From Niallia sp. FSL W8-0635 (GTDB taxonomy: Bacteria; Bacillota; Bacilli; Bacillales; Cytobacillaceae), in the NCBI RefSeq assembly GCF_038007965.1, contig NZ_JBBOYD010000001.1, forward strand, positions 722,501 to 786,500: a stretch of DNA of 64,000 nucleotides. The letters run 5' to 3'. The notes below the pieces were generated by a model. That model saw only the letters and a program-made list of their open reading frames with translations. It made no database searches and had not been told where the DNA came from. Within the stretch, counting starts at the first letter, position 1. Each line of letters begins with the position of its first letter. The position numbers were made by a program, and so were the translations under genes. Shown piece by piece: positions 36,566 to 46,153 of this stretch.

Positions 36566-37594
36566 TTGATCCTTCATTATAAATGCCCAAATTGTGGGGG
36601 AGACATGCATTTTAATGCAGATACTGGCAGTTTATCTTGCCCTAGCTGCGGAAATGAAGAGAATATTGAGAGCTATCCAGAAAATTTAATGTCGGCATCC
36701 TTTGAGGATAATGAGGTTAAGGAGTACCATTGTGACAACTGTGGTGCTGTGTTAATAACGGAAGCAGATACAACGGCAACCAATTGCAGTTTTTGTGGGG
36801 CGGGAGTAGTTATCGCTAATCGGTTGGCAGGCGTGCTTGCTCCTAAGAAAGTCATTCCTTTTACCATTAGTAAAGAAGAGGCAATTGTTGCTTTTCGAAA
36901 ATGGTGTAGAAAAGGGCTTTTAACACCGAAAGGGTTTATGAGTGCAGATCGAATAAAAAGTATTACAGGTATGTACGTTCCATTTTGGCTTTATGATTTA
37001 AATAGTGATGTGGATGTAACAGCTTCTTGTACAAAGGTTCGGACTTATACAAGTGGGGATTATATTTATACGGAAACAAAGTATTACGAAGCGTACCGAA
37101 AAATAAATTTAGATTATGTGAAAATTCCAGTAGATGCTTCTGAAAAAATGAATGATCAACTAATGGATAAATTAGAGCCTTTTCCTTATGAACAGTTAAA
37201 AGATTTTAAAACACCTTATCTTGCTGGCTTCATTTCGGAAAAATATAATTATTCCGATTCAGAATTATTACCGAGGGCGAAAGATAAAGTTAGTGATTAC
37301 ATTGATTCATTTGTGCACTCGACTTTCGCTGGTTACCATTCAATACATTATCGCAACAAAAATATTGATACGAAAGCTGTGCGTAGTGATTATGTCTTAC
37401 TTCCTGTGTGGATGGTAAGCTATGATTACGAAAACCAAGAGCATATTTTTGCGATGAATGGGCAAACAGGAAAGGTAGTAGGAAAGCCGCCGATTAGTAA
37501 AGGGAAAGTGGCATTATGGTTTAGTGGGATTGCCGCTGGTTCGTTTCTAACATTAAAATGCGTATCCTTCTTTATGGGAGGTGGCTTCTTTTGA
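36566..37594 (+). CDS. ydjG: YdjG-like zinc-ribbon membrane protein
   Basis: A 342-residue protein starting with two zinc ribbons: CPNCGG with CPSCGN, and CDNCGA with CSFCGA. A long soluble domain follows (FWLYDLNSDVDVTASC, LLPVWMVSY) and a C-terminal membrane segment (about 313-340). In B. subtilis YdjG is the partner of YdjH and YdjI in the PspA membrane-stress system. TTG 36566 is chosen because GAGGTGA lies 5 bases before it; GTG 36557 would sit inside that site. It overlaps the next start by 4 bases. Confidence 0.85.
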   Translation: MILHYKCPNCGGDMHFNADTGSLSCPSCGNEENIESYPENLMSASFEDNEVKEYHCDNCGAVLITEADTTATNCSFCGAGVVIANRLAGVLAPKKVIPFTISKEEAIVAFRKWCRKGLLTPKGFMSADRIKSITGMYVPFWLYDLNSDVDVTASCTKVRTYTSGDYIYTETKYYEAYRKINLDYVKIPVDASEKMNDQLMDKLEPFPYEQLKDFKTPYLAGFISEKYNYSDSELLPRAKDKVSDYIDSFVHSTFAGYHSIHYRNKNIDTKAVRSDYVLLPVWMVSYDYENQEHIFAMNGQTGKVVGKPPISKGKVALWFSGIAAGSFLTLKCVSFFMGGGFF

Positions 37595-38448
37595 AAAACT
37601 TGCTAATCAAGTATAGTAGTTTACTGCTGATTGCCCTGGCAATACTGTCCGTTTTTTCTGGAATTACTGTCCATGCAGCCTCAGAAAATCAAAAGCAATT
37701 TATCTTTGATCAGGCAAAGCTATTAACTGATACAGAAAGAACAGAATTAGAAAGCTTGGCAGTAGAACTAGGAGAAGAAACGGAAACAGCATTATTGGTA
37801 CTTACGCTAGATGGTACAGATGGGAAAGATATCAAGAAATATGTTCAAGATTATTATGATGAAGAATCTCCAGGCTATGATCAACCTTTTGGAAATACAG
37901 CTATTTTAGCAATTGATATGGAACAACGGGATATATATTTAGCAGGCTTTAAAAAAGCCGAAGATTATTTAGATGATTCAACACTAGATTATATTCGTGA
38001 AGAAATAACCCCAGCTTTATCTGATGGTGAATATTTTGAGGCATTCTCAACCTTTATGCATGAATCAGCCTATTATTTGGTTGATGATCCATCGAATTTA
38101 GAAAATGATTATGACTACAGCGGAATTGCTGACTCTCGAAATGAATATATCGAAGAAAACACTTCAATTGGAATGTCGGCAATTTTCACTAATTGGCTCT
38201 TCCAATTAATTGTTTCTGTCGTGCTTGCAGGAATTGTTGTGAGTATCATGGTCTTCCAATCAGGTGGGAGAGTAACGGTGAACGGCAATACGTATATGGA
38301 TAAAAGAAATTCTAAAATTATCAATAGACACGACCGTTTTATTCGAAAAACAGTGACAAAACAAAGAAAGCCACAAAATAATTCAGGTGGTGGTGGAGGA
38401 ATCACTGGCGGTGGTCACTCTCATAGTGGAAGCAGAGGAAAATTCTAA
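37591..38448 (+). CDS. ydjH: TPM-domain membrane protein, YdjH-like
   Basis: A 285-residue exported protein: signal or anchor helix (about 10-30), an extracytoplasmic TPM domain (about 35-170; LLVLTLDGTDGKDIKKYVQDYYDE), a membrane helix (about 205-225) and a Gly/Ser/His-rich tail (GGGGGITGGGHSHSGS). TPM domains occur in membrane-complex and stress proteins. TTG 37591 overlaps the ydjG stop (TTGA) and has GGGAGGTGG upstream, so the two are coupled. Confidence 0.85.
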   Translation: MKNLLIKYSSLLLIALAILSVFSGITVHAASENQKQFIFDQAKLLTDTERTELESLAVELGEETETALLVLTLDGTDGKDIKKYVQDYYDEESPGYDQPFGNTAILAIDMEQRDIYLAGFKKAEDYLDDSTLDYIREEITPALSDGEYFEAFSTFMHESAYYLVDDPSNLENDYDYSGIADSRNEYIEENTSIGMSAIFTNWLFQLIVSVVLAGIVVSIMVFQSGGRVTVNGNTYMDKRNSKIINRHDRFIRKTVTKQRKPQNNSGGGGGITGGGHSHSGSRGKF

Positions 38449-38481
38449 AAAGTTATTTGAATAACGAAAGGGGACAAAAAA

Positions 38482-39489
38482 ATGTCATTTTTTCGCAATC
38501 AATTTGCAAATGTAGTGGAATGGGAAGAATTTAGAGAAGATATGATTTTCTATAAATGGAAAAATCGTGAAATTAAAAAGGGGAGTAAATTAATTATTCG
38601 TCCTGGCCAAGACGCCATTTTTCTAAACAATGGTAGCATAGAGGGTGCTTTCCAAGAGGATGGAGAGTATGATATTGAGTCACAAATTGTCCCTTTTTTA
38701 TCTACTTTAAAAGGATTTAAATTTGGATTTAACAGTGGAATGCGTGTAGAGGTATTATTCGTAAATACAAAGGAATTTACCGTTAAATGGGGTACGAAAA
38801 ATGCGATAAATATTCCGGCAGTTGGACTTCCGGGTGGAATGCCAATTCGAGCGAATGGAACTTTTCAGTTTAAAGTAAATGATTATATTTCTTTAATTGA
38901 TAAAATCGCCGGAATTAAAAATCAATATTTAGTGGAAGATGTAAAAATTCGCATTATCTCGGTCCTAGACCAGCTTCTTATGAAGTGGATTGTTACAGAA
39001 GGCAAGGATATGTTTAATTTACAGGCAAATGCTTTTGAAATTGCGAAAGGCATTAAAGATGATCTAGATAGTCAAATGGTAGAAAGTGGTCTTACTATTA
39101 CTGGCTTCCAAATCATGAGCTTCAGTTATCCAAAGGAAGTTCAGGATATGATTAATAAAAATGCTTCCCACGGAATGGTCGGCAATATTGAAAAGTATCA
39201 GCAAATTTCCATGATTGATAGCATGTCCAATGGGAAAAATTCTGGTGGTGGAGCTGCATCTGATATGGCTGGAATGATGATGGGCATGAATATGGCCAAC
39301 CAAATGATGGATAAAATGAATAAGCAAAATCAGAACCAGCAGCAATCGCAGAATCAAAATCAGCAACAAACACCAGAAGCAGCCCCACAGAATGAGGAGA
39401 AAAAGCAGCGGCCGAATTTCTGTCCAAATTGTGGGACGAAAACAGGAGAAGGAAACTTCTGCTCGAATTGTGGATATAAGCTCGTATAG
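38482..39489 (+). CDS. ydjI: SPFH-domain protein with C-terminal zinc ribbon, YdjI-like
   Basis: A 335-residue protein. The N-terminal SPFH/virion-core-like domain (about 1-230) has ASHGMVGNIEKYQQ at its end, followed by a Met- and Gln-rich low-complexity linker (about 250-300) and a zinc ribbon FCPNCGTKTGEGNFCSNCG at the end. B. subtilis YdjI recruits PspA to stressed membranes. No pspA gene lies in this cluster, unlike B. subtilis where pspA (ydjF) heads it. Confidence 0.88.
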   Translation: MSFFRNQFANVVEWEEFREDMIFYKWKNREIKKGSKLIIRPGQDAIFLNNGSIEGAFQEDGEYDIESQIVPFLSTLKGFKFGFNSGMRVEVLFVNTKEFTVKWGTKNAINIPAVGLPGGMPIRANGTFQFKVNDYISLIDKIAGIKNQYLVEDVKIRIISVLDQLLMKWIVTEGKDMFNLQANAFEIAKGIKDDLDSQMVESGLTITGFQIMSFSYPKEVQDMINKNASHGMVGNIEKYQQISMIDSMSNGKNSGGGAASDMAGMMMGMNMANQMMDKMNKQNQNQQQSQNQNQQQTPEAAPQNEEKKQRPNFCPNCGTKTGEGNFCSNCGYKLV

Positions 39490-39499
39490 TAAGGATAAT

Positions 39500-39540
39500 A
39501 GGACGGTTCTAGTAAATAGAGAACTGTCCTGTTTATTTTT
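39500..39540 (+). terminator. Terminator after ydjI
   Basis: AGGACGGTTCT and AGAACTGTCCT form an 11-bp stem with one G-T, followed by GTTTATTTTT. Confidence 0.85.
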
Positions 39541-39620
39541 CATGGGAATTTTCTTAACAAAAAATAAATTTAAGGAGATAATAGTTACACATTTGAAATA
39601 AGCAATAAAGAGGGAAGCAA

Positions 39621-41387
39621 ATGAGCAGCGAGAATAATATGGAGCGGCGATTAAATACATTTATACAAGTTTCAAAAAATATTACGACAAATGATAGTTT
39701 AAAGGAATTAATTCAGCAGATTATCGAAGACGTCATTGGAGCTATTGATAAAGCAGATGCAGGTTTTTTATTACTATGGAATGAGGAAAGTCAGTATCTA
39801 GAAATTGAGGCTGCTGTCAATTTTAAGGAAGATATCTACTTGCAGAATAAGCTTCTAGAAGGAGAAGGAATTAGCGGAACTGTTTTTGCAGAAGGTAAAA
39901 GCATGCTAATTAATACAATCGAAGAAATTGAAAAAGCGATGTCTAATATGCGTAATAAGACACTTCAATATTATTTGAAGTCGACAGTTCATGCTTTAAT
40001 GCCAGTTAGCTGTATGTCTGTTTTACTTGTTTATCAACAGCAAAAAATTGGCGTTCTTACAATTGATAACTTTAAAAATGACGGATTTTTTACAGAGGAG
40101 GATTTGCGTTTTTTAGAAGCAATTGGTAGTCAGATAGCAATCTCTATTGTAAATGCCCGTGCTTTTTATGAAAAACAGCAAAGAGCTCTGCAATTAGAAA
40201 CCATTCTTGAACTGCATAATCAATTAAATGAGACAGTGCTGGAAGGGAATGGGATGCAATCGCTCGTAAAAAGTCTAGCTCGTAATCCCAATGACTGTAT
40301 TTATTATTTTGATTCATTAGGGCGTCTTGATATTTCTCATCCAATCTCTAGTGTAGAAATTCCTTTTTTAAGTGACTGGATTAGAGAGAATCGGAAAAAC
40401 TTGCAAACACAACAATTACAGAAAATATATAAACAAGAGGAGTTGTTTGGACAGGCTTTATCGGTTCAATCTTCCTTTGGAACAATTGGATATTTGGTGA
40501 TAACAGGCAATAGCGTTCCTCTTGATATTGTGGGAGAGCTCTCCTTTCAACATGCTGCCTCTATTATTGCCATTGAGCAAATAAAGCTTCAAGAACAATT
40601 AAAAACGAGACAGGCAGAAAAGGAAGCATTATTAAAGGATATTTTAAATCAGAATTTTACCACTGAGGTGCAAAGCTTTTTGAAAAAACAGGAGATACTT
40701 CCTGCGAAGTACTTTGTTTTTCTTGTCCTAAAAAGTAAACAGCATTCCTTTGATGAATTAAATCAATTTAATTTGTTAGAGGGAGGGATGCGGCAAGTAT
40801 TCAAAAAAGATTTTTCGGTGATGATTTTCCCAAACCGGAATAAACTGTTTCTACTGTTAGGAGCAAAGAAGAAAGAAGCGGGGAATGTTCAAGTCATTAG
40901 ACAATATGTAGAACGATTACAATCCATCTATAAGGAAATAGTCGTATATATTGGCCGTCCAGTATACTCCATGCGCCATCTACCCATGTCGTATAAAGAT
41001 GCGGAATTGTTAGAGAAAGAAATGGAAAGTCATCAAAGAGAAGAATCCGTATTTGATTTTCAATCCCTTGGCTATAAGCGCTACTTATTTAATGTTCCAG
41101 AAGAAGAAGCTGAATACTTTGTAGAGAATATATTGGGCCCTATTCTCTCTAAGTCGAATAATCGAACGAAAAATGAATGGTTAAGTACATTACAAAACTA
41201 CTTACAATCAAATAAAAATGTAACAAAAACAGCAGAATCTATGCATCTTCATCAAAATACAGTTTATTATCGTCTTCAGCAAATACAGGAGAAATTAAAT
41301 TGTGACTTTGATGATTTAGATGATGTAACGAATTTAAAGGTAGCGTTGTTTTTATATGAACGGCGAGAACAAAATGGGGAGCGCTGA
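39621..41387 (+). CDS. GAF-domain PucR/CdaR-type transcriptional regulator
   Basis: A 588-residue regulator with an N-terminal GAF domain (about 15-180; GFLLLWNEE, GEGISGTVFAEGKS), a middle segment without clear match, and the PucR C-terminal helix-turn-helix (about 515-580; NVTKTAESMHLHQNTVYYRLQQIQ). It lies next to, and convergent with, an amidohydrolase-AbgT transporter pair that it may regulate. The ligand is unknown; PucR relatives answer to purines and similar metabolites. GAGGGAAG precedes ATG 39621. Confidence 0.85.
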   Translation: MSSENNMERRLNTFIQVSKNITTNDSLKELIQQIIEDVIGAIDKADAGFLLLWNEESQYLEIEAAVNFKEDIYLQNKLLEGEGISGTVFAEGKSMLINTIEEIEKAMSNMRNKTLQYYLKSTVHALMPVSCMSVLLVYQQQKIGVLTIDNFKNDGFFTEEDLRFLEAIGSQIAISIVNARAFYEKQQRALQLETILELHNQLNETVLEGNGMQSLVKSLARNPNDCIYYFDSLGRLDISHPISSVEIPFLSDWIRENRKNLQTQQLQKIYKQEELFGQALSVQSSFGTIGYLVITGNSVPLDIVGELSFQHAASIIAIEQIKLQEQLKTRQAEKEALLKDILNQNFTTEVQSFLKKQEILPAKYFVFLVLKSKQHSFDELNQFNLLEGGMRQVFKKDFSVMIFPNRNKLFLLLGAKKKEAGNVQVIRQYVERLQSIYKEIVVYIGRPVYSMRHLPMSYKDAELLEKEMESHQREESVFDFQSLGYKRYLFNVPEEEAEYFVENILGPILSKSNNRTKNEWLSTLQNYLQSNKNVTKTAESMHLHQNTVYYRLQQIQEKLNCDFDDLDDVTNLKVALFLYERREQNGER

Positions 41388-41430
41388 ATCGTCTAAGCAA
41401 TAGTTAAATGTGCAAAAGAATTTTTAATGA

Positions 41431-41468
41431 AAATAGCTGTTCCTAATAAAAGATAGGAACAGCTATTT
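41431..41468. terminator. Bidirectional terminator between regulator and amidohydrolase
   Basis: AAATAGCTGTTCCTA and TAGGAACAGCTATTT form a 15-bp perfect stem between convergent genes. Confidence 0.92.
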
Positions 41469-41472
41469 CCTG

Positions 41473-42684
41473 TTATTCGTTGATTAAGCTTTCTTGTTTA
41501 TCTTGTACAGATTCATTACTTAAATAGTTTAATGTCGCAGAGCCTAATGTCTTAGCTGCGATCAAAAGAGAGTGTTCATCAATATTGAATTTCGGATGAT
41601 GATGTGGATAGACTTCCTCCCAGTTAGGATCCATTGCACCTGTAAAGAAGAAAGCACCTTTTACATGCTGCAAGTAATACGCAAAATCTTCTCCGCCCAT
41701 AATTGGATCGCAAATTCTTACTTGTTGAACTTCCTCAATTTGTTCTGCATGCTTGATGATAAAGTCTGTTTCTTCTTTATGATTTACAACAGCAGGATAG
41801 CCACGTTTAAAACGATAATCATAAGATGCGCCAACCATCTGGCATGATGCCTGAATGACATTTCCGATTTCCTTCTCAATTAAGTCACGAGCCTCATCGT
41901 GGAATGTACGTGCTGTTCCACTTAATTTTACTGTATCGGCAATAACATTGAAGGGATTTTGAGCTACAAAATTACAAACAGAAACAACAGCAGGATGTAA
42001 TGGATTCACGCGTCTTGATACAATTTGCTGCACATTGGTGATAAATTGTGCACCGATCATAATCGCATCTTTTGTCATATGTGGTTCCGATCCATGACCA
42101 CCTTTTCCTTGAATGGTAATATCAAATTGGTCTGCAGCTGCCATTAGAGGACCAGCGTTAATCATGATATTTCCAACTGGTTCTGTTGCCCATAGATGGG
42201 TTCCAAAAATCACGTCTACACCTTCTAAACAACCATCCTCAATCATCGCAATGGCACCACCTGGAGATAATTCCTCTGCAAATTGATGAATAAACACGAT
42301 GTTTCCTTCGATGTCTGCTTGCAGCTTGTTCAATGCTTTTGCTAACACTAATAAAGTAGCCGTATGACCATCATGACCACAAGCATGCATAACGCCGTCT
42401 ACCTTGGATTTATAAGGGATATCATTTTCCTCTTGGATAGCAAGTGCATCAAAGTCCGCACGTAATGCAACGGTTTTACCAGGTTTGCTGCCTCTAAGTG
42501 TAGCAACAACCCCACGACCGCCGACACCTGTTCTTACTTCATGCCCTAATTTTTGATGATATTCTGCAATATAAGCAGGTGTATATACTTCATGATAGGA
42601 TAATTCTGGATGTTCATGGAGATGACGACGAATGTCAATCATCTCTTGTTCATATTCCTTTAATAGTGAAAATAATGCTTTCAT
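41473..42684 (-). CDS. M20 amidohydrolase (AbgB/hippurate hydrolase type)
   Basis: A 403-residue dinuclear metal hydrolase. It shows ALRADFDAL, metal ligands in HACGHDGHTATLL, catalytic Glu in HQFAEELSPGG, and FGTHLWATEPVG. The family cleaves N-acyl or p-aminobenzoyl-glutamate amide bonds. It is downstream of an AbgT-type transporter in the same operon, as abgB and abgT are in E. coli, so uptake and cleavage of an N-acylated amino acid or folate breakdown product is the best guess. The start is ATG 42684 with GAGGGG upstream. Confidence 0.88.
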   Translation of the reverse strand: MKALFSLLKEYEQEMIDIRRHLHEHPELSYHEVYTPAYIAEYHQKLGHEVRTGVGGRGVVATLRGSKPGKTVALRADFDALAIQEENDIPYKSKVDGVMHACGHDGHTATLLVLAKALNKLQADIEGNIVFIHQFAEELSPGGAIAMIEDGCLEGVDVIFGTHLWATEPVGNIMINAGPLMAAADQFDITIQGKGGHGSEPHMTKDAIMIGAQFITNVQQIVSRRVNPLHPAVVSVCNFVAQNPFNVIADTVKLSGTARTFHDEARDLIEKEIGNVIQASCQMVGASYDYRFKRGYPAVVNHKEETDFIIKHAEQIEEVQQVRICDPIMGGEDFAYYLQHVKGAFFFTGAMDPNWEEVYPHHHPKFNIDEHSLLIAAKTLGSATLNYLSNESVQDKQESLINE

Positions 42685-42768
42685 GTTACTTACCCCTCAT
42701 TTCAATTTTTATAATTATATGTAGTACGGCAGCCTAAAAATTCAGGCTGCTCGTTTTAATTGACTAAA

Positions 42769-44325
42769 TTATTTTAAGAAGATAGGATCCCCTGGTCCTA
42801 AAGGAAGTCCACATAAATACCAGATTACGAATAAGAGAATCCAGCTAATCGCAAAGAAGATGGAATAAGGAAGTAAGGCGGAAATTAAAGTTCCAATCCC
42901 AATCGACTTATCGTGTTTTCTTGCAAAGGCTAAAAGAATCGCAAAGTAAGCAAGCATTGGCGTGATTGGATTTGTGATAGAATCTCCAATTCGATAAGCC
43001 ATTTGTGTTAATGCTGGACTATAGCCTAAATACATAAACATTGGTACAAAGATTGTAGAAAGTAATGCCCATTTTGCAGATGCGCTAGCAATTAATAGAT
43101 TAATAAAGGAACAAATAATGATGAAACCAATAATCATTGGCAGTCCAGTAAAGTTCATCGCTTGAAGCAATTCGGCACCTTTAATCGCAAGAATCGGACC
43201 AATATTACTCCAGCTAAAGTAAGCAATCATTTGTGCAGCGACAAAAGCTAGCACGATAAACGGTGCTAAGTCCGCAATGGATTTAAATAATTTTTCTGCC
43301 ACATCTTTATCATTTTTAACCGTTTTGGAACCAATACCATATGCTAAAGCAGGTAATAAAAAGAAAAATAGCATAATCGGAACGATAGAAGACATAAATG
43401 GTGAGTTAATAACAGAGCCTGTCTCTAAATCACGTAACCAACCATTTCTTGGAATAACCATTATTAAAATGACAGCAAAATAGATGATTAGGGTAATACC
43501 TGCAAAACGTAGACCTCTTTTTTCATTGGCAGTTACTTGATCTAGTTTTTGTACCACTCCGGTGTATTTTCCAAAGCGCGGTTCCACAAATTTCACCGTA
43601 ACCCAAGTAGTGACAGCAACTAATACAAAGGTAGAAATGATTAAGAAATAATAATTCATCGTCGGATTTCCCACATAATTTGGATCTACTACCTTTGCTG
43701 CTTGCTCCGTAATTCCCGCGAGCAGGACATCTAAGGAATTTAGAATTAAGTTAGCACTATATCCACCAGCGATCGCTGCATAGGTAGCAATAAGACCGAC
43801 AATTGGACTTCTTCCTACGCTCATAAAGATGAGGGCTGCGATAGGAGGAAATACGATAAATGCTGCATCGGCAGCAATATTGCCAAGAACCCCAGTGAAG
43901 ACAATGACAGGCAGTATTAATTTTTTAGGTGCACTTAACACCGTTCTTTTCATAACAGTTTGGATAAGACCTGTCGTTTCTGCAAGACCTACACCTAGCA
44001 TAATGACTAATACTAGTCCAAATGGAGGGAAGGACGTGAAGTTGCTCACCATATTTGTTAAGATTTGAATAATGCCTTCGCGATTCAGTAAATTAACTAC
44101 TTCAATTGTTTCGCCTGAGCTCGGATTCGTAGCAGAGACGCCAAGTAACGATAGTAAATAAGAAGCGATTAAAATAATGGCAGACATGATGACAAATAAC
44201 GTAATAGGATCAGGTAACTTATTACCTGCACGTTCAATGACGTTTAAAAATCTGTCCGCTAGTTTGGTTTTACTAGGCGGAGTTGGTTCTGCGTAATTTG
44301 GCCGTTTTTTTGCAAGTTCGCTCAT
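42769..44325 (-). CDS. abgT: AbgT-family transporter
   Basis: A 518-residue membrane protein with about 12 hydrophobic segments and AbgT-family phrases: ERAGNKLPDPITLFVIMS, FPPFGLVLVIMLGVGLAE, NIAADAAFIVFPP, ASAKWALLSTIFVPMFM, and GDSITNPITPMLAYF. AbgT imports p-aminobenzoyl-glutamate; relatives such as MtrF export sulfonamides. GGAGGT lies 6 bases before ATG 44325. The hydrolase gene follows after 84 bases with only a hairpin between (42728-42749). Confidence 0.92.
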   Translation of the reverse strand: MSELAKKRPNYAEPTPPSKTKLADRFLNVIERAGNKLPDPITLFVIMSAIILIASYLLSLLGVSATNPSSGETIEVVNLLNREGIIQILTNMVSNFTSFPPFGLVLVIMLGVGLAETTGLIQTVMKRTVLSAPKKLILPVIVFTGVLGNIAADAAFIVFPPIAALIFMSVGRSPIVGLIATYAAIAGGYSANLILNSLDVLLAGITEQAAKVVDPNYVGNPTMNYYFLIISTFVLVAVTTWVTVKFVEPRFGKYTGVVQKLDQVTANEKRGLRFAGITLIIYFAVILIMVIPRNGWLRDLETGSVINSPFMSSIVPIMLFFFLLPALAYGIGSKTVKNDKDVAEKLFKSIADLAPFIVLAFVAAQMIAYFSWSNIGPILAIKGAELLQAMNFTGLPMIIGFIIICSFINLLIASASAKWALLSTIFVPMFMYLGYSPALTQMAYRIGDSITNPITPMLAYFAILLAFARKHDKSIGIGTLISALLPYSIFFAISWILLFVIWYLCGLPLGPGDPIFLK

Positions 44326-44543
44326 ATGTAACCTCCGTGTTGTAATGTGTTTTTGGATTTTTTTAAATTATACGAATATTTAAGAAAATAATCTATGGAA
44401 TAAATTCTAAATTTATTCATTATTTTTGTGTTGGGACACAAAGATAGATAGGTAGAAAAGTTTCACCTTTTCTGTTTACAATAAATAAATTATAAAGTAG
44501 TATGTAATAGGTTTAAAGAATACTAGTGAGGAGTTGAATTTTT

Positions 44544-44675
44544 ATGAGTAATCGAATGTGTATGGAACCTGAACCGGAACCCACGGCCATGAAAGAGGAA
44601 GTCATGAATAACCCTTCCTTTAGAAGTTTGAATACTGATAAAGATTCAACTTTATTTGGCAGAGAATTTTTTTGA
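44544..44675 (+). CDS. Small protein of 43 residues, unknown
   Basis: ATG 44544 to TGA 44675 encodes a 43-residue hydrophilic peptide starting MSNRMCMEPEPEPTAM and ending LFGREFF, with a repeated Glu-Pro motif. GAGGAG lies about 10 bases before the ATG. It overlaps the upstream extension of the CorA-like frame and ends 29 bases before the corA ATG, so it may be cotranscribed or act as a leader. I do not recognise it. Confidence 0.5.
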   Translation: MSNRMCMEPEPEPTAMKEEVMNNPSFRSLNTDKDSTLFGREFF

Positions 44676-44704
44676 TTTCCTCTATAACTAGAGGAGGTAA
44701 AAGC

Positions 44705-45643
44705 ATGAAAAAAATTTATATTTCTACGGAAGAAGGAATGCTGAAAGAAACGGATAGCATGATGAATGGCTGCTGGATCAATTTAATTGCCCCAACAGAA
44801 ACCGAAATAACGGAAATTGCTACCGGTTTAGATATTCCATTTGCGTTTATGAAAGATCCATTGGATGAAGAAGAGCGTTCAAGAATTGAAAAGGATGGGG
44901 AAAATGTATTAATAATTGTTAATCTTCCTCTTGTTTCCTTTGATGAGAAAAATATGCCAATTTATGACACCATCCCATTAGGCATGATTATTGCGAAGAA
45001 TTGCTTTATTACGGTTTGCTTAAAGGATAATCCGATATTTCATCAATTTTCAGAAGGCAGAATGAAGAGCTTTTTTACGTATAAAAAAACACGATTTTCT
45101 TTGCAAATCCTATATTGTATGGCAACTGCTTATTTAAAATATTTAAAGCAAATCAGCAAAAAGACAGATAGTATTGAAAAGGAACTTCACCAGTCCATGA
45201 AAAATAAAGAGCTATTTTCTTTGCTTAATATAGAAAAAAGCTTAGTATATTTTACTACTTCCTTAAAATCGAATAATATTGTCATGCAAAAAATGCTTAA
45301 AAGCAATTATTTGAAAATGTATGATGATGATCAAGAATTATTGGAAGATGTTATTATTGAGAATCAGCAGGCAATTGAGATGGCAGAAACTCATATGTCT
45401 ATTTTAAGTGGGATGATGGATGCTTTTGCTTCGGTTATATCTAATAATGTTAATATTGTGATGAAATTCTTAACATCCTTTACGATTATATTGTCATTGC
45501 CAACAATGGTTGCAAGCTTCTATGGAATGAATGTTCATATCCCATTTCAAGATGTACCCTATTCTTTTACAATCGCGATTATGATTTCCTTCTTACTATC
45601 AGGCGTAACGGCTTTGGTCTTTTGGAAGAAGAAGTTTTTTTAA
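44705..45643 (+). CDS. CorA-family divalent metal ion transporter
   Basis: A 312-residue protein with a large cytoplasmic domain, a long helix (about 180-245) and two C-terminal membrane helices separated by the signature YGMNVHIPF, in which GMN is the selectivity motif of the CorA family. It imports Mg2+ or related ions as a pentamer. ATG 44705 has AGAGGAGG 7 bases before and is preferred over 44672. It is a divergent member (like B. subtilis YfjQ) rather than the classic CorA. Confidence 0.88.
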   Translation: MKKIYISTEEGMLKETDSMMNGCWINLIAPTETEITEIATGLDIPFAFMKDPLDEEERSRIEKDGENVLIIVNLPLVSFDEKNMPIYDTIPLGMIIAKNCFITVCLKDNPIFHQFSEGRMKSFFTYKKTRFSLQILYCMATAYLKYLKQISKKTDSIEKELHQSMKNKELFSLLNIEKSLVYFTTSLKSNNIVMQKMLKSNYLKMYDDDQELLEDVIIENQQAIEMAETHMSILSGMMDAFASVISNNVNIVMKFLTSFTIILSLPTMVASFYGMNVHIPFQDVPYSFTIAIMISFLLSGVTALVFWKKKFF

Positions 45644-45696
45644 TAAGGAAGCCCAGCTCAAATGTTGCACTAGTTGCTTCTATATAATATATTATT

Positions 45697-45727
45697 AACT
45701 CCTCCTTTTGAAAGGGAGGAGTTTTTT
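45697..45727 (+). terminator. Terminator after the CorA-like gene
   Basis: AACTCCTCC and GGAGGAGTT form a 9-bp stem followed by six T residues; convergent with the broken araC-type gene. Confidence 0.9.
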
Positions 45728-46120
45728 CTAATAAAAAGTGCGGAATTCCTTAGGGGTATATCCTGTTTCTTTTTTAAAGGTGGCTACAAAATGACTTGTA
45801 TCATTGAATCCGGTTAGAAATGTAATGTCTTTTATTTTCAAATCGCGATTTGTGACTAAAATTTCTTTTGCCTTTTTGATGCGATAAGCAAGGACATATT
45901 GATAGACAGAGACACCGATAAATCGTCTAAAAAGTTTATTTAAATATTGTGGTGAAATAAAGAGACTTTTCGCTAAATCAGCGATGGCGCATTTTTCTCT
46001 GTAATTGGATTGGATCCATTGAATACTTGGCGATATATATTGATGATATAAATCATTTGTTTGAAAGGTTCGGTGTAACCCATGATCTCTAATGTTTAAT
46101 AAGAAGGTATACACATCAAT
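45728..46120 (-). pseudogene. 3' part of an AraC-family regulator gene split by an IS
   Basis: The fragment encodes the C-terminal half of an AraC/XylS regulator with both helix-turn-helix motifs (AIADLAKSLFISPQYLNKLFRRF and IKDITFLTGFNDTSHFVATFKKE). The IS boundary is at 46120/46121. The 9-bp duplicated target ATTGATGTG encodes Ile-Asp-Val in frame here and at 47759-47767, so excision would rejoin it exactly with the N-terminal part at 47759-48190 to give about 271 residues. It may still produce a truncated DNA-binding peptide from GTG 46114, but a ribosome site is not evident. Confidence 0.9.
46112..46120. repeat. Target-site duplication, left copy
   Basis: CACATCAAT directly abuts the left end of the IS and is repeated at 47759-47767 abutting its right end. 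Nine bases is the usual ISLre2 duplication length. Confidence 0.9.
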
Positions 46121-46153
46121 GTATGAGTAAAATGTTTGTGGGAGAATAAATAT

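Noticed and set aside
42728..42749. Terminator between abgT and its hydrolase
   Set aside because: GCAGCCT-AGGCTGC is a clear stem, but on the minus strand no T run follows, so it is treated as an intercistronic hairpin.
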